The position numbers were made by a program, and so were the translations under genes. Positions 9,630-20,669 of a stretch of 64,000 bases of DNA are shown here, in pieces (the stretch's first letter is position 1; the number at the start of each line of letters is the position of its first letter). Under the pieces are notes generated by a model. The model did no database searches. It was not told the DNA's origin and saw only the letters and a list, made by a program, of their open reading frames with translations. Source of the stretch: Chiridota heheva (lineage: Eukaryota; Echinodermata; Holothuroidea; Apodida; Chiridotidae); the NCBI GenBank assembly GCA_020152595.1, contig JAIGNY010001257.1:914975-978974 (forward strand), written 5' to 3'.

Positions 9630-9977
9630 TCAGTCAGATTGTATTTCAGATAGCTCTGTGATCTGTGCATTAATTTTCTGTACCCCTGATATCAGCTTAC
9701 GCCATGGGTCAACCTTCAAGATGATTCCTTTCTTGGTCGGTTTCAGTACGCCCTCGCACCAAAAATACTTTCGAATATGCACATAAGTCCATGATGCAAA
9801 GTTTTTCACGGTTACCCTGCATAATTCATCTATCTGAAACTCCTTTCCGTCTAAATCATATATTGTTTCTTGTTTTTCTTTGACTGCTTCATCAATGGCA
9901 GGCATCAATTTCACGAGTTCCTCCCACTGAGACACACTTAGTGAAAGGCCTGATGGTGTAGGATACCATTTCTCCAT
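9630..9977 (-). CDS. PC4-like protein with a partial and a complete PC4 module
   Basis: A 115-residue minus-strand protein. The first 30 residues look like only the C-terminal strand and helix of a PC4 module (PSGLSLSVSQWEELVKLMPA). A complete PC4-like module follows (about residues 48-105: ELCRVTVKNF, YVHIRKYFW, GVLKPTKKGIILKVDPWRKL). PC4 proteins bind ssDNA and act in transcription and repair. The start is the first ATG, 34 bases downstream of a TATA box on the same strand. It appears to be the first gene of a two-gene minus-strand unit converging on the capsid block. Confidence 0.75.
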   Translation of the reverse strand: MEKWYPTPSGLSLSVSQWEELVKLMPAIDEAVKEKQETIYDLDGKEFQIDELCRVTVKNFASWTYVHIRKYFWCEGVLKPTKKGIILKVDPWRKLISGVQKINAQITELSEIQSD

Positions 9978-10010
9978 ATCAAATTTGCATTTTACAACAA
10001 CAACAAAATG

Positions 10011-10018
10011 TTATATAA
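10011..10018 (-). promoter_or_regulatory. TATA box for the minus-strand PC4 genes
   Basis: TTATATAA lies 34 bases upstream of the ATG at 9977 on the minus strand, right where a promoter for the first gene of this unit would be expected. Confidence 0.5.
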
Positions 10019-10389
10019 GCGCATTAAAAAAAAACTCATTCTTATTCTTTCGAATCCAAGACTATTTTTTCAACATTTGTACATGATATTCTTTATAAAA
10101 AACTCTTTTATTTTTTCGTTATCCTTTCAAATATTACTTGTGTAAAGTATTTCTTTCAGATGTAAAAGTATGACAATTTTAAAAAGAAATTCTAAAAATT
10201 GACCAACAGCTTTGTTAAACATATTTTTTACCCTGACAGGCTTTCCTCATCAATATTTTGCACCACAGAGATCAATAAGTCTTTTGTTCCCAACCTCTCT
10301 TACACCTCTCACAGCAAACAATTCTCAGACTGGTATTGAATTACGTCACAATAACCTATGACTAGACTGTTTGTATTGATTGATTGAGA
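10019..10389. other. Non-coding stretch beyond Polinton A genes
   Basis: No gene or repeat recognised. The right terminal inverted repeat of Polinton A may lie here, but the left end needed for comparison is outside the window. Confidence 0.4.
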
Positions 10390-10760
10390 TGTGCAGAGGA
10401 ACAGTTTCCTCAGAGGGTAATCTTAAGGGCTGATCTTAAGGGCTGATCTTGGAGGGGTAATCTTGGAGGGTAATCCTTAAGGGGTAATCTTGGAGAGGTA
10501 ATCTTGGAGGGGTAATCTTGGAGGGGTGATCCTGGACGGTAGATCTTCAAGGGGTAATCTTGGAGGGGTTGATCCTAGAGGGGTAATCTTGGAGGGGCTG
10601 ATCCTGGACGGTAGATCTTCAAGGGGTGATCTTGGAGGGGTTGATCCTAGAGGGGTAATCTTGGAGGGGCTGATCCTGGACGGTAGATCTTCAAGGGGTG
10701 ATCTTGGAGGGGTTGATCCTCAAGGTCCGATCCTGGGGGTGATCTGGAACCCACCTCACT
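10390..10760. repeat. Minisatellite, GGTAATCTTGGAGGG family with 72-bp higher-order unit
   Basis: Short G-rich units (GGTAATCTTGGAGGG, GGTTGATCCTAGAGG, TGATCCTGGACGG) occur in tandem. From 10526 they form a 72-base higher-order unit repeated three times. 72 is a multiple of three, so an open frame passes through; it only translates the repeat and is not called as a gene. Confidence 0.85.
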
Positions 10761-10790
10761 ACTTTTGGCACTACTCCTCAACTCAATAAA

Positions 10791-11462
10791 TTGACCCAAA
10801 AATCTGTCAAAGTGGGTGGTGGTTTAGTTAATGCTGTCCATTGTGTTCGTGATCTAGGAGTGTGGCTGGATAGCAACTTAAATTTAAAGCAGCAAGTTAT
10901 GAAAAAATGCAGGTCTGCATTTGTAAATTTGTACAACATTAATAAAATAAGAAATATGTTGACAAACAGTGCAACAGAGACCCTAATTCATTCATTGGTT
11001 CATTCACACATTGACTACTGCAACTCTCTCTTGGCTGGTATGCCACATTGCTTAATTCAAAATGTCCAAAAAATACAGAATTTTGCGGCACGTGTTGTAA
11101 CTAAATCAAGCAAATATTGCCATATTACTCCCTTGTTATATTCACTACATTGGTTACCGGTTGAAATGCGTATAAGATATAAAATACTTGTTCTTGTTTT
11201 TAAATGTATCCATAAAATGGCCCCAAAATATTTTCAAAACTTAATAATTTCATCAAACACCACCTATGATCTAAGAAACAGATCTGTAGTCTGGCTTAAT
11301 GTACCCAATATTTCATGTGTTACTCTGGGGTGTAGGGCATTCTGCAGACTCGGCCCACTTTGGTGGAATGATCTCCCACTTCAAATAAGAAAAATCAGTT
11401 GTCTTCACGTGTTTCTGAAATCAATCAAAACACATTTGTTTATGGTTTATTTTAGTAATTAA
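10791..11462 (+). pseudogene. C-terminal part of a CR1/L2-type LINE reverse transcriptase
   Basis: A 5'-truncated ORF2 fragment of a non-LTR retrotransposon. It contains the 'thumb' and C-terminal segment: DLGVWLDSNLNL, FVNLYNINKIRNML, LIHSLVHSHIDYCNSLLAG, IQKIQNFAARVV, LHWLPVEMRIRYKILVLVFK, FLKSIKTHLF. The reverse transcriptase active site is missing. It is intact up to the natural stop at 11462 and is followed by a typical LINE 3' tail. Confidence 0.85.
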
Positions 11463-11558
11463 GTATGTATTGTATTCATATTATTCTTTGTAAAGCGTTT
11501 TTGAATATGCTTGTATAGAAAGGACGCTATATAAATGTATTATTATTATTATTATTGC
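11463..11558 (+). mobile_element. LINE 3' UTR and TTA microsatellite tail
   Basis: The segment contains AAGGACGCTATATAAATG followed by (ATT)n, the standard 3' end of many invertebrate CR1/L2-like LINEs. It marks the 3' boundary of the insertion at about 11558. Confidence 0.75.
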
Positions 11559-12125
11559 CATGTGGAACATAGGATGCCATGTGGGATTTCGTGTGGGATG
11601 CCATTTTTATAATTGGGCGGGTCATATGACATGGGTGTCAACTTGCATGGGGATGCAAACCATGACTGTATTTACCGTTCTGGTTTTTTCAGTTTTACTT
11701 TTTTTCTGTTCATTTGTATTATTATTGTTTGATTAATATTTCGTTCTAATTGTTATCTTTTGCAAATATTCTACAAAAAATATGTATGTTTTTTTGTGCT
11801 ATGTAGGCCTACGTGTGTAGTAAAATATATTTACGCAAACACGCATACGTACTTGAATCTCCGTAAATTCATTATTTTTAAGTCCGTTTACGCCTCCGTA
11901 AATATAAACACATCCTAAAGATAAAGGTGTATACAATCAATTGCATACCAACATGCAGACGACTGAACAATTTGTATCGTTACAAAAATGAACACAAAAT
12001 GAAAGGGAGTAGATACATAATCCCCCGCGTTCCTGGTCGGATTTTGAGTTGCATATACTACACGGCTACACGGTAGAATATTAGGCCTATCATTATTCAA
12101 ACGGAGGGCGCCTCACGCAGTCACG
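11559..12125. other. Non-coding stretch
   Basis: No gene. The start has a few short repeats of the type GCCATGTGGGAT. Nothing else supported. Confidence 0.4.
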
Positions 12126-12299
12126 ACTTTTGATACACTGGGAAATCCGCGATCATATAATCCACACCTACTTGAGAACCAAAGGCTACTGGGGCAACAT
12201 TTAAAGACTTAGAACGATTCTAAATCCCAATTCGAGTGTTAGAGGCTACGGGGCTACACTGGGGAATATGCAAATCATATAATCCACACCTACTAAATT
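12126..12299. repeat. Two diverged copies of an ATCATATAATCCACACCTACT segment
   Basis: A roughly 45-70 base segment is present twice in direct orientation (about 12135-12200 and 12225-12298), each with ACACTGGG(G)AA, ATCATATAATCC and ACACCTACT. Possibly a remnant tandem duplication. Confidence 0.6.
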
Positions 12300-12425
12300 A
12301 GGCTTGGCTTGTTTTGGATCGGTTTGGGTTGGTTTGGCTCGGTTTGGGTTGGTTTGGGTCGGTTTAGCCCGGTTTGGGTCGGTTTGGGTTGATTTGGCTC
12401 AGTTTGGGTTGATTTGGCTCGGTTT
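12300..12425. repeat. GGTTTGGGTTGG/GGTTTGGCTCGG tandem array
   Basis: About ten 12-base units alternating GGTTTGGGTTGG, GGTTTGGCTCGG and GGTTTGGGTCGG. G-rich on the plus strand. Simple-sequence minisatellite. Confidence 0.85.
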
Positions 12426-13790
12426 ATGTTTTACAAACGCCCGAATTTCCCAAAATGCAGAAGATTTTATTACCGTCATTTTGTTGTTCACACCGGAAAA
12501 TTCTGCCGGTGTCGCACTCCTCGCCCTTCTTATTTTATGTATTTAGTCTATATTATTGTTTAAAATTTGCTGAAGTTATGCCATGTAAACGGTACAAATT
12601 ATTGCTAACCTTTTCTTTAAATACACCTACCGTGATTATCAGGCTGCTTAATGGTATGCAAATTTTACCCCCTTATTTTTTACAACCCCAACTTCCCCAC
12701 ACACATATACCCTAGTATTTACACCCATGCTTATGAGCTATGGCCACTTGAATCAGATTCTCTTAACATACAATGTTAAAGAAAATACTGTAAAATAGTC
12801 TATTTAAAATAGTCTATGTAGGGCGGTGTGTGTTCCAGTTGTTTGGAACTATACGATTCATACTTTGTTAAAAACAGTACATTTTCTTCACAACCCTGAA
12901 TCAGGGCTCTGTTTTAAATAGCATATTCATATGTACCTCCGAACGAGTTTACTAATTGATACAAAATGCAACTCGAAAAAAAGCTCAGCTAATGAATGAA
13001 AAGGACATCAGAATTATGGACCACCTAATTTTGTCTTAAACAATAGCCGCGGGCCTTTTTATGCAGTAATCAACACAGACGGGAGCAACGTTTTATTGCA
13101 ATGGCCTTTAAAGACCATCTATCGTGATTAAAATGTGGCGGCGTACAATTTATTCCAAAACGATACTGATTGGCCTATCAATGTACCATTGTGTTTTGAC
13201 CAATCAAAACACAGGATTTGAATTTCATTTACCTCCTACATTAGAGACGGCAACTGGCCTTTAATCTCTTAATCGCGGAAAGCTTTATTGCCACCATAAA
13301 GTATCTCCATGGGTGGATCTACTGTCATTGCCTCAGACTACGACAAATAAGTGCGCCGCTCTATCTGACTATGCAGTTCATATGTCGGTGTAAAACACAA
13401 GACAAGTCACATCTTTAAAATCATACAGAGAGAGCATAAGAAAAGTTGCCCTCTCTGTGTGCAATAGTGTTTGTATTTTGGAAGTACTAGTCTGCAAATT
13501 CTGCAGTCTGAAAAATTGTAAGGCCGTAGACTGATACGTATAACTGTATAGTAGGCATATGTTAGATCTATACATTTTAGGTAGGCCCCTACATATCATG
13601 TTTTCGTTTGTGTGTATATTCATTTTTTTCGTTCTGTGCGTAGCTATGGGGGCGGGTGGGGGTAGGGGGGCGTGGGGAATTTCCCCCCTGGCCGGAAATT
13701 TTCAGAAAGTCGGAAAATTTGCGCAATAGAAATTTATTAACTTTGGTAACCCTGATCAAAGCGATCGGTTTGAAGTGTTCAGTTGTATAT
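12426..13790. other. Non-coding stretch
   Basis: No gene seen. It contains a small hairpin (CACCGG...CCGGTG near 12492-12512) and a G-rich patch at 13645-13680. Short open frames here show no recognisable domains. Confidence 0.4.
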
Positions 13791-14725
13791 CTGTCATCTA
13801 TTTATTAGAGTTAGCAAATCATTCCTCAAAATATCTGACTTTTCCTCAAAATTTCCGAAGGTTTAAGTTCATCACAATATCCGATGCTTTTCCTCAAATT
13901 AACCGACTGTTTTTTGCTCAAAATATCTGAAGTTTTTCCTCAAAATATCTCACTTTTTTGTCAAACTTTCCGAAGGTTTTCCTCAAATATCCGAAGTTTT
14001 TCCGAAAGATATCCTGCTCTTTCTTCAAAATATCCGGCTCTTTCCTCAAAATATTCGAACTTTTCCTTGAAAATTTCCAGTCTTTCTTCACAATATCTGA
14101 CTTTCTCAATATTCTCGACGGTTTTGCTCAAAATATTTGAGGTTTTTCCTCAAAATATCGGAATGTTTTCTAGGCTCAAAATACGCGAAAAGTTTCCTCA
14201 AGATATCCAACATTTTCCCCAAAATATCTGACGTTTTCCTAAAATATCCGTTGTTTTTCCGAAGAATTTCTTGAAATATCTAGTCTTCCTCAAAATATCT
14301 GACTTTCTTAATATTATCGACGGTTTTTCCCCAAAATTTTCTCAAAGCATCTGAAATTTTCCTAACATTTCTGAAGTCTTTTCTCAAAGCATCCGAAATT
14401 TTCCTAACATTTCTGAAGTTTTTCCCCAAAATATCAGACTGTTTTCTCAAATTTTGCGAAATATTTCCTGAAAATTCCCGACGATTTTCCTCGGAAGTTT
14501 TATTTCAAAATATCTTAATTTCTCAATATTTTCGGCAGTTTTTTTGCTCAAAATATCCGAAGTTGCTCCCCAAAATATCTAAATTTTTCTCAAAAATTTC
14601 CGAAGGCTTTCCTCAAATATCCGAAGTTTCTCCTCAAAATATCTTTTTCAATATTGTCGGTACTTTTGCTCAAAGTATCGAAAGATTTTCCTCAAAATAT
14701 TCGAATTTTTCCTAATTCATTTATG
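13790..14725. repeat. Degenerate 20-22 bp array, TTTTCCTCAAAATATCTGA
   Basis: Roughly 40 diverged copies of a unit near TTTTCCTCAAAATATCTGA cover nearly 1 kb without other sequence. Short open frames on both strands here are translations of the repeat. The divergence between units indicates an old array. Confidence 0.85.
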
Positions 14726-15148
14726 ATATAAATAGCCCTATCCATTTCATGTATTGAAAATTATTTGAAATAGCTAAATATCAAAGTTTTGGATGCTACA
14801 ATAGCCATTTGTGGGCCTGAAAATCAAAACTTTTGATTATCATACCCACTTATTATTAATACTTAAATTTTCCTCTTTTTTTCAATTATGACAACAGCAG
14901 GTATGATTAAGATGATAATTGCAAAGCTCGTAAAGTTTTTTTAATGCAAATATCATTTCTGAACTTGAAATAAAAGTAGGGGCATACCTGGTTTTCCTTT
15001 TTATGTCCATAAATGTATATATTGGAGCTTTAAATAAAAATTAACTGCTACATTTCTCACTCATTATACAGTTATCATATAATCACTTTGAGCTTGAAGT
15101 AAACATTATCTCGAGTCACACTGTCACAAAATAATGATAAAAGACTAC
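14726..15148. other. AT-rich non-coding stretch
   Basis: No gene or repeat recognised. Confidence 0.4.
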
Positions 15149-15298
15149 CTGTTCTAGGACACCGTTGTCTCCCTTTGGTCCTTGCTCCGCGTCATCAGCG
15201 TTCTTCAAGGATGAGCTTGTTACATGGGCACAAGCATAAATCATAAACAACACAAATATGGTAAGAAAAGACGCAATTACTTTCTTGGCCATCATCAT
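15149..15298 (-). CDS. Possible first coding exon of a secreted collagen-like host gene
   Basis: From ATG at 15298 on the minus strand the frame encodes a good signal peptide (KKVIASFLTIFVLFMIYACA, cleavage likely after Ala/His-Val-Thr-Ser), then a short acidic stretch and QGPKGDNGV, a collagen-like Gly-X-Y run. At 15149 the sequence reads CAG then GTAGTC, a plausible splice donor, so the frame need not extend into the intron. No downstream exon (leftwards) was recognised. It could be a chance open frame; the combination of signal peptide, GPKGD and donor site is suggestive only. Confidence 0.3.
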
Positions 15299-15844
15299 GC
15301 ATCACCTTTCTTCGGAAAAGTTCAGCATTTCTGTGGTTATAGAAATTGATAATACTCTCTGATCTGCAGTTTTTCATTATTATTATCATTTTTATGCCAG
15401 CAGCCAGACAAAGCAAAATACAAGAGAAGAGTCCACTTTACTCGGGGTAGGATTACGTAATGAAATGATTCAGCTCATAAAATAAAATCTAACTTGATTT
15501 TAATTTGAGGATATATTTCTGTATTTTCACTGCTTGAAATTTGAATTATCATTTAGATTCAGTAAAAAGGAAGTTTTGCTTAATCAAGACATTTATGTAT
15601 CAAAAAGATGCAGACATTTTATTTTAATATTTCACAATCTTATTTTACCATAGCGATAAGTTGGTATGGTCCTATAAGTACTGAATAAATAAAGGATTGC
15701 CTACATCAGATTAACAATTTTGATTCCAGTTCCGGAAATGTTGACAGGGGTGACTTCGTATTTAAGACCTTTGATTCCTTTTTCAATTTTGACCCCAAAA
15801 TAGCTTTAAAGGAAGACAGAGAACATGTTAGCAAGCTAGCTAAC
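15299..15844. other. Non-coding stretch
   Basis: AT-rich, no gene or repeat recognised. Confidence 0.4.
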
Positions 15845-15849
15845 TTTGT

Positions 15850-16853
15850 CAGTCCGGCAGCATGCCTATTAATAGGAACATAAATGTTACTAAAAATGGG
15901 AACATTTTGCTACATGGAAGCCGCCATTTTGTGATGCTTCCCATGATCCTTTGCTATCCTAACGTTAAAGCCTTATGCAATGTAATCTTAATGCTAGAGT
16001 TAATCTTTTTAAATCAGTTATTTTATCACAGGTTCTTTATGCTGTACCCGTTTGGTATCATTTAATCTTACAGAAAGACAAAGACAATATCAGGAAATTT
16101 TTAAAGTATACTTCAAATATTCTTAACCTACATTATCCCACGCTTATTGAAATTTTAAATGACAGGGCGAAATCGGAATTCATTGCAATGGCGACAAAAA
16201 TCAACAAAGAACAAAACCATCCTTTAAACAATACATTCTAAAGTCATCTAGCACGTTAAAGCAGAAACTTTCGAAACCCTAACATAGTGCCAAAATACAG
16301 AATACACGTCTACAAAAATTCATTCATTTACCGTGCGGCAATTTACTTACAGATAGGAGAGTTAAAATTACTGTTTTAAACCTTTTATCTTTATTTGTTT
16401 CCCCTTAATTGTTTATTCATATTCCTTTATTTTCTGCTATGTGTTTTAATATGTATATGCATGTACTTTATTCTTTTTACAAATGTTTTAAATTTGTACT
16501 GGAATATTTAATATATATATATATAAATAAATGCTACATATTTCAAATTTGAAATACTTCTGGAAACAATATCTTTGCTAGGGGATACTTAAAACTCATG
16601 AAAATGAAAACTCCCATTTGATATGTTCACCACGCCGTTTTCGAAATATTAGAATAAATAGAGCTAGGCTTTTAAGGCGGGTAACGGCCATTTTGAAAAT
16701 TCTAATATTTTTCAACACAATGATTTTTGATATTTCAAGTACATAAATTAGAAACTATGACATTCTATCGCAACATCTGAACAATATGGCTGCATGACTT
16801 CAACATTCTCGTGTGTCATAAATGTTCCTATTAATAGGCATGCTTCCGGACTG
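15850..16853. mobile_element. CAGTCCGG-ended DNA transposon (1,004 bp) with TTTGT target duplication
   Basis: The ends are inverted: CAGTCCGGCAGCATGCC at 15850-15866 and its near-complement at 16837-16853, extending through the palindromic CCTATTAATAGGAACAT. Identical TTTGT pentamers flank it (15845-15849 and 16854-16858), consistent with a 5-bp target-site duplication. A LINE reverse-transcriptase remnant sits inside. The same terminal motif occurs on elements at 49106-49612 and 60085-60636. The superfamily is not recognised. Confidence 0.75.
15975..16241 (+). pseudogene. Non-LTR reverse transcriptase C-terminal remnant
   Basis: The segment reads FKSVILSQVLYAVPVWYHL, then KFLKYTSNILNLH and a helical tail, resembling the post-active-site part of LINE ORF2 proteins (the 'lysk-LLYG-W' region). 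The reverse transcriptase core is absent. It lies inside the CAGTCCGG element, so it either inserted there or was captured. Confidence 0.5.
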
Positions 16854-16858
16854 TTTGT

Positions 16859-17727
16859 GAAAATCAAGGAGTGTAAATCTGGGTATATTGCAACAATGGG
16901 ACAGTTTCTCCACAATCATGAAATTCTCGAAAATTGGAGGATGCATTTGAGAAAAATAAGGTTTAGATAGAAATGAAAATTAAATTCAGTCAAAAAGTGC
17001 CAATGTCACCCGCAGCACTTCAAAGTTTTCCTTGACAAAATCACTAGGCCTACTTATATACTTGAGTATCCCAAATACATTAAAGAGTATTGCAGCTTCC
17101 TCATCTGCTCACAACCTCATTGTGTGTTTTTGCTGTAAAATTTTGTTAAAGACGATGAGAATATCATATTTTGTTCACGCTTGTACCATGGACGTGTTTT
17201 GCTGTAGAAATTTTGATCAAGTCGGTTAGAATCATTGTACCAGGCACGTCAGGGACGTAACACTTTCACTTCCCTGCTTGTATTCTTCCTAATTCTGCAC
17301 TTTCGCATACATGTGACGGTGAGTTGGTGGATATCATTGCCCCTAAAGTTTTTCCAACCGAAACATCTTATTACATAATGTTGAAACATATATCATATCT
17401 CTGGTTCAAATATCGCCTGTGAATCAAATAGAAGATACTTTCTCTGATAATTTCCTTCAACATTTAATCAGTTTTTGTTTTGAAATATTAGTTACGATGC
17501 AATCTCATTCATCTCAAAACTTAAAAAAGAATTTCCATTTGCCACTATGATGCCTTTAACTTGTTAAAGTCTTTTGGTAACTGTTGATATACGAATATAA
17601 CATCTTCTCTCTTCCGACATCAACCTCTAAACTTCAGTTTACATCGCTTTAAGTAGTTTCAATCAAAATGAACAAATCTATGTTTTCATTTCTGCAGCTG
17701 AACAAACATCCGTCTTAAATCCGAATC
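16859..17727. other. Non-coding stretch
   Basis: No gene or clear repeat. Confidence 0.4.
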
Positions 17728-17850
17728 TCATCATTTCCTTCTATCATTTCCTTCTGTCATTTCCTTCTATCATTTCCTTCTGTCATTTCCTTCTATCATT
17801 TCTTTCTATCATTTCCTTCTATCATTTCCTTCTATCATTTCCTTCTATCT
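17728..17850. repeat. 13-bp tandem repeat TCATTTCCTTCTA
   Basis: About nine to ten units of TCATTTCCTTCTA/G in direct tandem with few changes; pyrimidine-rich on the plus strand. Confidence 0.9.
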
Positions 17851-18479
17851 CCAAATAATTCTTTCAATATCAAAGGAATCTTTGGATTGTTGAGTGATAA
17901 AGTCTAAAAAACAAAACCTCAAGTTTCTTTCCTTTTTTGATGAACTTTCTTTTTCATGGAAAGTATCATCATGAGAAACAAAGCTATCCACAAGGTCAAG
18001 ACCATTTTTGGCAAGCTGGTTTACTTTTTCTTCAGGAGGGACATGGCGGCTTAGAATTTTTCCAAATAATTTTGACGGTAATATCCATCAAATTATGTTT
18101 TCTGATTGATGCTAAAAAGTTTATTACGACATCACCCACCCACCCACCACCACCACGACACACACCTCAACCCGAAGATTAACATCTTTGAAATAATTTA
18201 TTTTCGTGACACTAATACTCAGTAATTTCCTAATTTAGGGCCCGAAGTGTGAAAATGAACTCAACATTTTGGTCATCCAAATGGGAAGAGATTAAACTTT
18301 GTCAGATTGTTACACATGCATGACGCATGTATCATCTTACTCATGGATTGGCCATGAATTTATTTAATTAAGGAAGATACACTTGAAAATCACAAATTAG
18401 CAGCACAATCAAAACATAAGAAATAATGTCATTTTACTTGCGATGCGATGCATAACATGATTGCTCATGGTTAAGGACA
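17851..18479. other. Non-coding stretch with CACC-rich patch
   Basis: No gene. A short C/A microsatellite lies at 18133-18170. Confidence 0.4.
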
Positions 18480-18655
18480 TTTTTTCGCGAATCTGTATTT
18501 ATTCAGATTGCAAATCCTTTTAAACAGATTGCAAATCTGTCTATTTAGATTACGAATCTGTTAATTCAGCTTGCGAATCTGTTAAATCAGATTGCAAATC
18601 TGTTTATTAAGACAGATTCGCAATCTAAATAACAGATTCGCAAAATATATTTATT
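18480..18655. repeat. Cluster of palindromic AGATTGCAAATCT units
   Basis: Five or six units of about 22 bases carrying CAGATTGCAAATCTG or its variants, each near-palindromic, followed by units in inverted orientation (ACAGATTCGCAATCT). The cluster could fold into multiple hairpins. Confidence 0.75.
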
Positions 18656-18957
18656 TTAATGTCCTTAATGGGTCACCGTAGTATAGAAAATTATAATACG
18701 TATCTACTGATATGTAAATTCGACAAAGCATTAAAGGCGCAGAAAGATGAATGCAAATAATCAGATAAAAATTGAAAATGAAAAGAAAAGAGAATGAATA
18801 ATCTGCAGAATTACAGTTATCTCAGGTAGCTTAAAGCGACTTAAAACTGGGCACATTCTTCTTAAAAGGCGTAGAGCAGGATTTGAGAAAGGATAACCAC
18901 CAAATGCGCAAGTCCACATACATTTAGACTTTTTAAGTATCAGCCAATAGTCTAAGC

Positions 18958-19394
18958 CAGCGATTTTTAATAGGCGGCCCGCGGTCCAAATCTGGCTTGC
19001 AAGACAATCCATTTTGGCCCGCGAACAATAATCATTGTATAATGCAATGTAAGATCAATCCGAAAGAGATGGGTAAAAATCGCAAAATACTTGTTTATTT
19101 TGTTTCTTTTCTAGGCAGATCAGCTCTCTAAAACATCGTGGCTTATCAAATAAAATGTTATCTTTAGTTCCGCTATAAATTGGGCTTGCGGTTGTCAAAG
19201 GAAGGTGGATAAAATAACCGCCGACATCTGGCATACATCCTTCTAATCGCGCACGCTCTTAACTTGTTTGTCTTCAAGGATTGTTTTGACGGGTTTTCTT
19301 TGTCACATGACGCTGGTTTTGCCACGTAATTGGCCCACGGCCTGAAGCTGTTGTGAAATGATGACCCTTCCAAAAATCTAATTGAGAACCCTTG
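18958..19394. mobile_element. hAT-type non-autonomous element (MITE), 437 bp
   Basis: The left end CAGCGATTTTTAATAGG and right end (complement CAAGGGTTCTCAATTAG) form imperfect terminal inverted repeats of the hAT style, with the GGCGGCCCGCGG segment common in hAT MITEs near the left end. The flanks are GTCTAAGC (18950-18957) and ATCTAAGC (19395-19402), a 7/8 match consistent with an 8-bp target-site duplication. No transposase. Confidence 0.75.
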
Positions 19395-19499
19395 ATCTAA
19401 GCGAAGCTTATGTGCTCAAGCTCAAGCATATTGTTAACATACGTAATGTGTAAAGACGATGTAGTTTGGGGGCAATTGATGTTTATTATGATTAAATAT

Positions 19500-20070
19500 G
19501 ATGATTCCTATAAATTAATCATGGAATTCCGTGGATTTTTATTTTCATGTATATGATGAGTATTATGAAAGAAACAATTTGGTGTAAAAATTATGTTGAT
19601 ATCTTTTGCCGTTCAGAAGTTAGCCTATTGCATTTCAAAGATTGCGTGAGTGAGTTGAAAAGTGACCTCACAGTGTACAGCGTGATGTCATAAAGGCAAA
19701 TCCAAGACAAGTTTTTATGTATTTCTTTGAAAATTAATATCCTCTTCCGAAATGCATTTTTTACTTATTTATTGAGATGGGAAATAACATTAAATAAGAA
19801 CATGCTTTGCCCACTTGCTCACTATAAGTAAAAGAAAAACTTTTCGTTTTGTGTGTATAAATACATGAAAATTGTCCTCGATCTGCCTTTATGACATCAC
19901 GTCATACACTGCGGCGTCAATTTTCAAAACAATCGCGAAATCTCTGAAATGCAATCACACCTAACAGCCTAAACAGCAAAAGATATCAACATGATTTTTC
20001 AGCCAAATGGTCTCTCTAATAGTCCTCTATCATATATACGAAAATGAAAATTCACGGGAATATTCCTTAA
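19500..20070. mobile_element. Fold-back element, copy 1
   Basis: Two long inverted arms, about 19500-19745 and 19850-20070, separated by about 105 bases. Matching stretches include TGATGTCATAAAGGCA, GCATTTCA(A/G)AGATT and TTTTCATTTTCAT-type ends. Boundaries are approximate. No coding sequence. A second copy lies at 20670-21395. Confidence 0.75.
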
Positions 20071-20669
20071 AAGCAACAATTGAATCATTCTCTTCTTCTG
20101 TCGTGGCCCTCAGGTCTAGAATTGCTGAGTATACATGCTGGAGATCCGCCATCTTTTGATTAAGAGAAAACTACTCTCGAAGTAAGCTGTTATTGTATGA
20201 TTCTATAGGATGCATGTATGTATCGATCACATTCGATGTCAACTTGATCCCTCAATCTGTCCAATAATTCCAGATCTCCTACGCTCCCGCTGTCTCAGAC
20301 ATATTATTGATTACTTGTTTTACTTTCTTCGCATACAATAAGCGTTGTGCAAATTAAAACAAAAGTAGGAGCTTAGATGGAACACAATACACATGTTAAT
20401 TTGTAGCCTATTTTTTTTTTTGTAGCCTGCGGAGGGCACGGAATACCCGTGCTTACTGCACAATTCACTTCAACTACATAAGGCCTCGTTTTGGTTTCCA
20501 GTGGTGCGTGGGTTTCCCTCTCCTTGGTGATCAAAACAAATGTACTCAGATCTGCGATAGGTGTGGTGTTTCGTCATAATGTAGCCATGATATTCCTCTG
20601 TCCAAGCTAAACAAGACGTAAAAATTGTTTATACCTAGTCAGACAAGATCACATGTAAATGACCTTTTA

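Larger units (their letters stand above)
1..10020 (+). mobile_element. Polinton/Maverick element A (left end outside window)
   Basis: A self-synthesising, virus-like DNA transposon. Seen: family-B polymerase, FtsK/HerA-type packaging ATPase, retrovirus-like integrase with chromodomain, SJR minor capsid, double-jelly-roll MCP and adenovirus-like protease, all on the plus strand in tight succession, followed by two convergent minus-strand genes. This gene set defines Polintons/Mavericks and the related adintoviruses. The left terminus is cut by the window edge. I could not identify the right terminal inverted repeat; the last gene and its TATA box end near 10.02 kb, so the right boundary is a minimum. 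Five genes are intact, four are frameshifted. Confidence 0.93.

Noticed and set aside
10526-10789. 87-codon open frame
   Set aside because: It is a translation of the 72-bp minisatellite unit, which is divisible by three.
13884-14231. 115-codon open frame
   Set aside because: Translation of the degenerate CCTCAAAATATCTGA array.
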